From the NCBI RefSeq assembly GCF_008180155.1, contig NZ_VSZS01000060.1, forward strand, positions 1-64,000: a stretch of 64,000 nucleotides of DNA. Direction: 5' to 3'. The translations under genes were made by a program, and so were the position numbers. The notes under the pieces are model-generated. The model made no database searches and was not told the origin of the DNA. It was given only the letters and a program-made list of their open reading frames with translations. This DNA comes from Neoaquamicrobium microcysteis. Lineage in GTDB: Bacteria; Pseudomonadota; Alphaproteobacteria; Rhizobiales; Rhizobiaceae. Each line of letters starts with the position of its first letter. The stretch's first letter is position 1. Shown here in pieces: positions 57,885 to 64,000 of this stretch.

Positions 57885-58502
57885 ATGACCCTTGCAGGCT
57901 TCGTTACCTATGCGGGCGCGCTCGCCATCGCCGCTGCGATACCCGGTCCCGGCATCGTCGCGCTGATCGCGCGTGCCCTGGGCGCGGGCTTTCGCCCGGC
58001 CATCTTCATGGCTGCAGGCCTGATCGTCGGCGATCTCGTATACCTCACGGCCGTCGTTCTCGGCCTCGCGCTGGTGGCGCAGACCTTCGGCACCGCCTTC
58101 CTCGTCATCAAATGGGCCGGCGTCGCCTATCTGGCATGGATGGCGTGGACGTTCTGGCGCACCGGCATCACCGCCGAGAAAGTGCATGCCGACCGCTCTC
58201 GCGACGGCGTCGCGGCCAGCTTCCTTTCCGGGCTGCTCGTCACGCTGGGCAACCCGAAGGTCATGGTGTTCTATCTCGCAATCACGCCCACCATCATCGA
58301 TATCGCCACGGTCACCCTGTCGGATTACGGCGTGCTGATGGTCATTACGGCGATGGTGCTGCTCGTCGTGCTGGTACCGTATCTGGCGCTGGCGGCGAAG
58401 GCCCGCTGGTTCCTGGCCACCCCGCGCGCGCTCAAGGCGCTCAACCGCACCGCGGCGGGCTTCATGGCAGGGGCTGCCGCGGCCATCGCCTTCCGCCAGT
58501 AG
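57885..58502 (+). CDS. LysE-family amino acid exporter (RhtB-like)
   Basis: 205 aa with five to six hydrophobic segments and the family motif AAAIPGPGIVALIARALGAG (about 12-31). Conserved features SGLLVTLGNPKVMVFY and a terminal hydrophobic helix also match. These proteins export amino acids or homoserine lactones. Its GGAG lies within a stem-loop just upstream, and the sensor kinase begins 65 bp downstream. Confidence 0.9.
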   Translation: MTLAGFVTYAGALAIAAAIPGPGIVALIARALGAGFRPAIFMAAGLIVGDLVYLTAVVLGLALVAQTFGTAFLVIKWAGVAYLAWMAWTFWRTGITAEKVHADRSRDGVAASFLSGLLVTLGNPKVMVFYLAITPTIIDIATVTLSDYGVLMVITAMVLLVVLVPYLALAAKARWFLATPRALKALNRTAAGFMAGAAAAIAFRQ

Positions 58503-58567
58503 TTGCGCTTCCTCGCCGCCGCCCGCTACTATCCGGCGTGTATTTGTGGCATCGCCGCGGGAGGACC

Positions 58568-60367
58568 ATGCCGAAGATCAGGCTAGGCAAAGGCCTTGCC
58601 GCCGCCATGGCGCTTGCCGTGATCGCGGCGGTATCGCTCGTTGTGTGGCTGGTTGCGCTAGAGGCCGGCAAAAGACGGGCGCTGGCCGCGCTCGACCAGG
58701 AACTCAGCGTGCTCGCCCGCGCGGTGGAGGGCGGTATTGAACGTTTCCGCTACCTGCCTGCCATAGTCGCCCGCGACCGGCGCATCCTCGATGCACTGGC
58801 GTCACCCGAGTCCGGCTCCGTCGCCGCAGCAAACGCATACCTCAAGGCGGTGCGTAAGGACTCGCATGCCGACGAGCTCTTCGTGATGGCGCTTGATGGC
58901 GACACCATCGCGGCCAGCAACCATGACGAGCCCACCAGCTTCATGGGGCAGAACTACCGCTTCCGCCCCTATTTTCAGGATGCGTTGGCCACCGGCACCG
59001 GCCGCTACTACGCCGTCGGGGCCACCACGGGCATTCCGGGCTACTTCCTGTCGTCCGCCATCCGCGACGGCGAACGCGTCATCGGCGTCGCCATCGTCAA
59101 GGTCGACATGGGCGGCATGGAGCAGTCCTGGATCGACGGCCGGTCCATCCTTGGCGTGGCCGATGCCGATGGCGTGATCTTCCTCACCGGGCATGCACCG
59201 TGGAAATACCGCCCGCTTCACGCGCTCAGCGACGAGGCGCTTTCCGACATTGCGGTGACGCGCAAATATGACGGCGTGGACCTCGGCACGGCGAGCCCGA
59301 TCTTCCCAGGCACTACCGCGCTGCCCGAAACGGCGAGGGTGGAGGGCGAGGACGCGCGGCGGCTCGTCCGGCAGGTGCGCATCGAGCCCGACGGCTGGCG
59401 GCTTCTGGGATTTGCCAGCTTGGCCCCCATTCATGCAAGCGCCCTGCTGATGGCACTTCTGGCCGCGCTTGCCGGCATGCTGGTGGCGGGCGCGGCGCTC
59501 TACATGTTGCAGCGCCGCCAGCTCATCAGCGCCAAGCTGCATGCCCATGCCGAGCTCGAGCGCCGGGTGGATGAACGCACCGTCGAGCTTAACCGCGAGA
59601 TCGAGGACCGCCGCCGCGCGGAGGATGAACTGCGCGAGGCGCAGGCTTCGCTGATCCAGGCCGCAAAGCTGGCCGCGCTCGGCCGCATGTCCGCCGCCAT
59701 CGTGCATGAGGTGAGCCAACCGCTGGCTGCGATGGAGAACACCCTGGCTTCCACCGGCCTTCTCGCCTCGCGCGGCGAAAGCGAGGCCGTGGCCGGCAAG
59801 GTGCGGGCGGCACGCGATCTGGTTCGGCGAATACAGCGCACGGTGAAACTGCTGAAATCCTTCGCCCGCAACGAGCCGGCGCGGCTGGAGCCGGTCGACG
59901 CCGACAAGGCGATGGCGATCGCGCTGGAACTCGCCGCACCGCGCGCCGCAGACGACGGCACGGCGATGACACTGCGCCCGCCCGTGCAGCCTGCGATGGT
60001 GATGGCCAACGCGACGCGGCTCGAACAGGTGATCCTCAACCTTATCGTCAACGCGCTGGACGCGGTGCGCAACATGCCCGACGCCAAAGTGGAGCTCTGG
60101 ACCGAAACGGAAGACGACGCTGTGCGCCTCTTCGTGCGAGACAATGGCTCGGGCATTCCCGAGCATCTGCGCGACCGCATCGCCGAGCCGTTCTTCACCA
60201 CCAAGGTCACGGGCGAGGGACTTGGGCTCGGCCTGTCGATCTCACGTGCCATTCTCGACGAGTTCGGCGGGCGGATGGATTTCGAGACGGGGACCGGCGG
60301 AGGCTGCACCTTCCGCATCATCCTTCCGGCCATAGGCCAACAGTCGCGCCGCGAGGCTGCCGAATGA
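58568..60367 (+). CDS. Sensor histidine kinase, DctB-like
   Basis: 599 aa from the ATG at 58568. A transmembrane segment at about 9-33 is followed by a large periplasmic double-Cache-like sensor (about 35-290), a second membrane segment (about 297-318, ALLAALAGMLVAGAALYML), a coiled-coil linker and a HisKA/HATPase core. The phosphorylated His is in MSAAIVHEVSQPLAAMENTL, with the Asn box and VRDNGSGIPEH and GLGLGLSISR below. The layout is that of DctB. The ATGA overlap with the response regulator shows they work as a pair; the ligand is unknown. Confidence 0.92.
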   Translation: MPKIRLGKGLAAAMALAVIAAVSLVVWLVALEAGKRRALAALDQELSVLARAVEGGIERFRYLPAIVARDRRILDALASPESGSVAAANAYLKAVRKDSHADELFVMALDGDTIAASNHDEPTSFMGQNYRFRPYFQDALATGTGRYYAVGATTGIPGYFLSSAIRDGERVIGVAIVKVDMGGMEQSWIDGRSILGVADADGVIFLTGHAPWKYRPLHALSDEALSDIAVTRKYDGVDLGTASPIFPGTTALPETARVEGEDARRLVRQVRIEPDGWRLLGFASLAPIHASALLMALLAALAGMLVAGAALYMLQRRQLISAKLHAHAELERRVDERTVELNREIEDRRRAEDELREAQASLIQAAKLAALGRMSAAIVHEVSQPLAAMENTLASTGLLASRGESEAVAGKVRAARDLVRRIQRTVKLLKSFARNEPARLEPVDADKAMAIALELAAPRAADDGTAMTLRPPVQPAMVMANATRLEQVILNLIVNALDAVRNMPDAKVELWTETEDDAVRLFVRDNGSGIPEHLRDRIAEPFFTTKVTGEGLGLGLSISRAILDEFGGRMDFETGTGGGCTFRIILPAIGQQSRREAAE

Positions 60368-61707
60368 GCCGTGGCACGGTGCTGCTCGTCGATGATGAGG
60401 ACAATGTGCGCGAATCCGCGCGTGAATGGCTTTCGCTCAGCGGTTTCGACGTGGCCACCGCGCCCGACGCCGAGACGGCCATCGCCCGCCTGAACCCCGC
60501 CTCCTGCGATGCGCTCATCACCGATGTACGCATGCCCGGCATGGGCGGCGTGGCGCTTCTGGAGGTGGTGCGCATGCGCGACCCGTCGCTGCCCGTCATC
60601 CTGCTGACCGGGCATGGCGATGTGGCGCTGGCAGTGGAGGCGATGCGCGGCGGCGCGCACGACTTCTTGGAAAAGCCCTACGACGCCGATCATCTGGTCG
60701 CCGTCCTCGACCGAGCCGTCGCCCAGCGCCGTCTCAACGCCGAGGTGCATCGGCTGCGTGACGCGGTCGGCACGACCGCCCCGCTCGAGACGCGTTTCGT
60801 CGGCCTCTCGGCTGCCGCCCAGTCGCTGCGAACCCAGATCGCACAGCTTGCCTCGCTCGACGTGGACGTGCTGGTTCACGGAGAGACCGGCACCGGCAAG
60901 GAAGTCGTCGCTCGCGCGCTGCACGATTTCGGCAAGAGGCGCGCGCGGCCCTTCGTTGCGCTCAACTGCGCGGCGATTCCCGAAAGCGTGTTCGAGAGCG
61001 AGATTTTCGGCCACGACAGGGGCGCCTTCACAGGCGCTGCGCAGAAACGGGTGGGCCGCATCGAGCATGCCGACGGCGGCACGGTCTTTCTAGACGAGAT
61101 CGAATCGATGCCGCTTTCCCTTCAGGCAAAGCTTCTCCGCGTCATACAGGAGCGTGTGCTGGAGCCTTTGGGTTCCAACCGACAGGTGCCGGTCGATGTG
61201 CGTTTCGTGGCCGCCACAAAGAGCGACCTGAGGACGGAAAGCGAGGCGGGGCGCTTCCGCGCCGACCTCTATTTCCGCCTCGCGACGGTGTCGCTTGCGA
61301 TCCCGCCGCTGCGCCGTCGCCGCCAGGACGTGGGCCTGCTGTTCCGCCATTTCTGCCTTGATGCCGCGGCACGCCACGCGGTCGCCGTTCCCGAGCCGAG
61401 CCGCGGCCTGCTTACGACGCTGGAAGATGCCGAGTGGCCCGGCAATGCGCGCGAACTGCGCGCCGCTGCCGAGCGCTTCGCTCTCGGCCTGCCGCTGGAT
61501 GCGGTGGCGTTCGGTGCGGAAGATGCCGATGCCGATGCCGCTGCCGATTTGCCGGCGCGCGTCGCGGCGTACGAGGCGCGGCTGATTGCGCAGGCGCTGG
61601 CCGACGCCGACGGGAACACGCAGGAAGCAAGTCGCCTGCTCGGTGTGCCGTTGCGCACCCTCAACGAGAAGATCGTGCGCCACGGGCTGCGCCCGCAGCG
61701 CAGCTAA
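60364..61707 (+). CDS. Sigma-54-dependent response regulator, DctD-like
   Basis: 447 aa. Receiver domain with the phosphoacceptor Asp54 in LITDVRMPGMG, AAA+ domain with Walker A GETGTGKE, the sigma-54-contacting loop GAFTGA (ESEIFGHDRGAFTGAAQ), and a Fis-type helix-turn-helix at the C-terminus (NTQEASRLLGVPLRTLNEKI). It opens sigma-54 promoters when phosphorylated by the upstream kinase. A convincing sigma-54 promoter lies directly downstream before the TAXI gene. Confidence 0.95.
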   Translation: MSRGTVLLVDDEDNVRESAREWLSLSGFDVATAPDAETAIARLNPASCDALITDVRMPGMGGVALLEVVRMRDPSLPVILLTGHGDVALAVEAMRGGAHDFLEKPYDADHLVAVLDRAVAQRRLNAEVHRLRDAVGTTAPLETRFVGLSAAAQSLRTQIAQLASLDVDVLVHGETGTGKEVVARALHDFGKRRARPFVALNCAAIPESVFESEIFGHDRGAFTGAAQKRVGRIEHADGGTVFLDEIESMPLSLQAKLLRVIQERVLEPLGSNRQVPVDVRFVAATKSDLRTESEAGRFRADLYFRLATVSLAIPPLRRRRQDVGLLFRHFCLDAAARHAVAVPEPSRGLLTTLEDAEWPGNARELRAAAERFALGLPLDAVAFGAEDADADAAADLPARVAAYEARLIAQALADADGNTQEASRLLGVPLRTLNEKIVRHGLRPQRS

Positions 61708-61740
61708 CCGGCGATTTCTTGCCGGGGCCAGTCGGCATCT

Positions 61741-61754
61741 GGCGGATTTCCGCC
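61741..61754. promoter_or_regulatory. Candidate upstream activator site for the DctD-like regulator
   Basis: GGCGGA-TT-TCCGCC is a perfect inverted repeat about 100 bp upstream of the start predicted from the adjacent -24/-12 promoter, the usual position for an enhancer bound by a sigma-54 activator. No second copy was seen, while DctD often uses two. Confidence 0.45.
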
Positions 61755-61820
61755 TCGGCGCGCCGCGTGATGTGGGTCAGGAAGCCGGCATTCCCGCGGA
61801 TCTGGCAAGTTTCTTGGAAA

Positions 61821-61836
61821 TGGCACGTGCCATGCT
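61821..61836 (+). promoter_or_regulatory. Sigma-54 (RpoN) promoter of the TAXI-TRAP operon
   Basis: TGGCACG-TGCC-ATGCT at 61821-61836 matches the -24/-12 consensus TGGCACG-N4-TTGC(A/T) with one mismatch. The GG (61822-61823) and GC (61834-61835) keep the required 10-bp separation. Transcription would begin near 61847, about 58 bp before the TAXI gene. Confidence 0.82.
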
Positions 61837-61904
61837 AGGTTGCGCCCGGGTGCGCGGCGGGAGGTCGCGCACAGACACAGTCTGCATATCAGGGAGGACT
61901 ACGC

Positions 61905-62861
61905 ATGAAACACGTCACCAGGAATCTGCTCGCAGCCGGCGCCGTCGCGCTCACGATGGGCCTCAGTGCCACCGCCGCCAAGTCGCAGGAATTCATCAAC
62001 GTCCTCACCGGCGGCACGTCCGGTGTCTACTATCCGCTCGGCGTGGCGCTCGCGAAGATCTACAGCGACAACATCGAAGGCGTGCAGACCCAGGTGCAGT
62101 CGACCAAGGCGTCGGTGGAAAACCTGAACCTGCTGCAGCAGGGCCGCGGCGAGATCGGTTTCGCACTCGGAGATTCGGTGCAGGATGCGTGGGAAGGCAA
62201 CACCGAGGCAGGTTTCCCCGGCAAGCTCGACAAGCTTCGCGCCATCGCGGCAATCTATCCCAACTACGTCCAGATCGTCGCTTCGAAGGAGTCGGGCATC
62301 ACCGATCTCGAAGGCCTCAAGGGCAAGAGCCTCTCGGTCGGCGCGCCGGCCTCCGGCACCGAGCTGAACGCCCGCGCCATATTCGAGGCTGCCGGCATGA
62401 CGTATGACGATCTGGGCAAGCTGGAATACCTGCCGTTCGCCGAATCCGTCGAGCTCATCAAGAACCGCCAGCTCGACGCCACGCTGCAGTCGGCTGGCAT
62501 GGGCGTTGCGTCGATCAAGGACCTGGCGATCTCGTTGCCGACGACGGTCGTCGCCGTGCCTACGGAAATCGCAGAATCGATGGGCGCTCCCTTCATGCCC
62601 GCCACCATCCCGGCCGGCACCTATGAGGGACAGGCAGAAGACGTGCCGACGGTGGCGATCACCAACATCCTGGTCACGCATGATGGCGTGTCGGATGAGG
62701 TCGCCTATCAGATGACCAAGCTGCTCTTCGAAAACCTCGATGAGATGAGCGCAGCCCACGCAGCCGCGCGCGCCATCGCCGCCGACAAGGGCGCCGAAGG
62801 CCTTCCGATCCCGCTGCACCCCGGCGCCGAGCGCTACTACAAGGAAGCCGGCCTCCTGTAG
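61905..62861 (+). CDS. TAXI-family TRAP transporter solute-binding protein
   Basis: 318 aa with GGGAGG before the ATG. Signal peptide about residues 1-27 (LLAAGAVALTMGLSATAA, then KSQ). TAXI family motif INVLTGGTSGVYYPLG and the GRGEIGFALGDSVQDAW, KSLSVGAPASGTELNAR signature follow. TAXI proteins bind small carboxylates such as glutamate or related acids in the periplasm. Expression from an RpoN promoter next to a DctBD-like system suggests induction by the ligand. Confidence 0.93.
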   Translation: MKHVTRNLLAAGAVALTMGLSATAAKSQEFINVLTGGTSGVYYPLGVALAKIYSDNIEGVQTQVQSTKASVENLNLLQQGRGEIGFALGDSVQDAWEGNTEAGFPGKLDKLRAIAAIYPNYVQIVASKESGITDLEGLKGKSLSVGAPASGTELNARAIFEAAGMTYDDLGKLEYLPFAESVELIKNRQLDATLQSAGMGVASIKDLAISLPTTVVAVPTEIAESMGAPFMPATIPAGTYEGQAEDVPTVAITNILVTHDGVSDEVAYQMTKLLFENLDEMSAAHAAARAIAADKGAEGLPIPLHPGAERYYKEAGLL

Positions 62862-62883
62862 AGCCTGACCTTGGACAGCGAGG

Positions 62884-62908
62884 AGACCGGCGCGGACTGC
62901 GCCGGTCT
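62884..62908 (+). other. Stem-loop between the TAXI gene and the permease gene
   Basis: AGACCGGCGC at 62884-62893 and GCGCCGGTCT at 62899-62908 form a 10-bp perfect stem with a 5-nt loop (GGACT). Only a short TTCT follows, so it is at most a partial terminator. It would favour a higher level of binding protein than of permease. Confidence 0.6.
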
Positions 62909-62944
62909 TCTCGTGGATTTGCAGCGTAGATTTCGGAGCACGCC

Positions 62945-64000
62945 ATGACGAGCGCAGCGACCGGCCGTCCTGCCGACGAGGCAGCAGCCGCCATTCACGA
63001 TCCCACCCATGGCAGCTTCCCGCTGACGCGTGAAGGAAAGGTCCTGTTCTGGATCGCCGTGGCTTTCTCCGTCTACCAGCTGGCATCGGCTGCGCACATC
63101 ATCAACCTGCCAAGTCAGGTTGTGCGCGCCTTTCACGTCGGCTTCCTTGTTCTGCTTACCTTCCCGCTTGTGGCGGCGATGACTGGCAAGCCCCTCCCCG
63201 TGCGCATCCTGGCATGGGCGCTGGGCATACTGGGCATGTCGGTCGCCTTCTACCAATGGTGGGAATATGTGCCGCTGATCCAGCGCACCGGCTTTCCGCT
63301 CACCCGCGACATCGTGTTTGGCGTTATAGCACTGGCGACGGTGTTTGCCGCCGCCTGGGTCATCATGGGGCCGGCGTTGCCGATCATCTCCGGGCTGTTT
63401 CTGGCTTACTGCTTCTTCGGCCAGCATCTGCCGCGTCCACTCAACCACCGGGGCTACTGGTTCGACCAGGTCATCGACCATATGGCCTACGGCACCGAGG
63501 GTATCTACGGCATTCCGATCTACGTTTCGGCTACCTATATCTTTCTCTTTATCCTGTTCGGCTCGTTCCTCGAACGCGCGGGCATGATCAAGCTTTTCAC
63601 GGACGTGTCGCTCGGTCTCGTGGGCCATGCACGCGGCGGCGCGGCGAAGGTCGCGGTCATCTCGTCGGGCCTCATGGGCACCATCTCGGGCTCCGGCGTC
63701 GCCAACGTCGTCACCACAGGTCAGTTCACCATCCCGCTGATGAAGCGCTTCGGCTACCGGCCCGCCTTTGCCGGCGGCGTCGAGGCCACCGCATCGATGG
63801 GTGGCCAGATCATGCCTCCGGTCATGGGCGCGGTGGCCTTCATCATGGCCGAGACGCTCGGCATCGAATATTACGAGGTCGTCAAGGCGGCCATCATCCC
63901 GGCAATGCTGTATTTCGGCTCTGCCTTCTGGATGGTTCATCTGGAGGCCGGCAAGCGCAACCTGCTCGGCCTGCCGCGCAACGAACTGCCGTCGGCCCTG
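62945..64000 (+). CDS. TRAP transporter fused permease (4TM-12TM), partial at the window edge
   Basis: Begins at the ATG at 62945 and is open through 64000; 352 codons are visible and no stop occurs. After a polar start the protein shows about ten hydrophobic segments, then the large-subunit signature TISGSGVANVVTTGQFTIP, with GGQIMPPVMGAVAFIMAE, which marks fused TRAP permeases that accompany TAXI proteins. It uses an ion gradient to move the substrate captured by the upstream TAXI protein. The remaining C-terminal part lies outside this window. Confidence 0.93.
   Translation, partial: MTSAATGRPADEAAAAIHDPTHGSFPLTREGKVLFWIAVAFSVYQLASAAHIINLPSQVVRAFHVGFLVLLTFPLVAAMTGKPLPVRILAWALGILGMSVAFYQWWEYVPLIQRTGFPLTRDIVFGVIALATVFAAAWVIMGPALPIISGLFLAYCFFGQHLPRPLNHRGYWFDQVIDHMAYGTEGIYGIPIYVSATYIFLFILFGSFLERAGMIKLFTDVSLGLVGHARGGAAKVAVISSGLMGTISGSGVANVVTTGQFTIPLMKRFGYRPAFAGGVEATASMGGQIMPPVMGAVAFIMAETLGIEYYEVVKAAIIPAMLYFGSAFWMVHLEAGKRNLLGLPRNELPSAL

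Noticed and set aside
58112-58567. N-terminal extension of the sensor kinase into the lysE gene
   Set aside because: The extra part is an off-frame reading of lysE; the ATG at 58568 gives a proper membrane segment and the usual kinase layout.
61708-61725. CCGGC-N8-GCCGG stem as a terminator after the response regulator
   Set aside because: Only 5 bp and no T-run; too weak to call.

Overview
The window is dense, GC-rich chromosomal DNA of an alphaproteobacterium. Several features point to Hyphomicrobiales (Rhizobiales), probably the Phyllobacteriaceae/Mesorhizobium neighbourhood: an agl alpha-glucoside operon in the Sinorhizobium style, a cysteine-free Mur/Fur-type regulator divergent from a sit-type manganese transporter, an OpgC-type membrane protein, an ExoY-type initiating transferase, and a urease cluster with many 4-bp ATGA-type overlaps. 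This placement is inferred from gene content. I saw no tRNA, rRNA, CRISPR array, insertion sequence or phage gene.

Layout. (1) 73-10547, minus strand: a nine-gene surface-polysaccharide operon with initiating transferase, WecG-type glycosyltransferase, Wzx, Wzy, Gmd, a Fcl/ColC-type epimerase-reductase, a ColD-type 3-dehydratase, a small anchored protein and an O-antigen-ligase/phosphatase fusion. The sugar genes predict a GDP-3,6-dideoxyhexose of the colitose type. (2) 10898-15193: an orphan membrane protein, then a LysR regulator divergent from glutaryl-CoA dehydrogenase and an ALDH7-type dehydrogenase, probably lysine/pipecolate catabolism. (3) 15234-23082: aglEFGAK plus its LacI regulator, with two matching operators. 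(4) 23089-27258: a Mur-like regulator and sitABCD with two candidate Mur boxes. (5) 27189-36496: hydroxyproline dehydratase, PEP-mutase-family, DJ-1, HAD, dUTPase, Lrp, DUF6356, a class II amidotransferase, glutaminase, an AlkD-like HEAT protein and RF3. (6) 36552-40628: a small membrane protein, OpgC, and a four-gene cassette: papain-like protease, free-standing copy of its C-terminal domain, Pro/Ala-rich repeat protein, chagasin-like inhibitor. (7) 41079-47294: DEAD helicase, 1-Cys peroxiredoxin, YeeE transporter, D,D-carboxypeptidase, lyxose-isomerase-like cupin and a P-loop kinase. (8) 47300-55313: urease genes ureD-A-J-B and C-(monooxygenase)-(GST)-E-F-G, split by two opposite-strand exported-protein genes. 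(9) 55500-58502: a NodF/NodE-like ACP and ketosynthase pair, a GST and a LysE exporter. (10) 58568-64000: a DctB/DctD-type two-component pair followed by a sigma-54 promoter and a TAXI-TRAP transporter whose permease runs off the end.

The most novel item is the protease/inhibitor cassette at 38338-40628. A C1 peptidase with an intact Cys-His-Asn triad and no signal peptide is co-directional with a signal-less I42 (chagasin) inhibitor, a solo copy of the protease's own C-terminal domain and a protein built from APxP-type repeats. Also notable are the ligase-phosphatase fusion, the colitose-type sugar logic, and several regulatory circuits readable from the DNA: AglR operators 209 bp apart, paired Mur-like boxes, and a -24/-12 promoter with a candidate activator site downstream of its own DctBD-like genes.

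Start codons were chosen by ribosome-binding sites, family length and overlap with the upstream gene. Where two starts are close, both are given.
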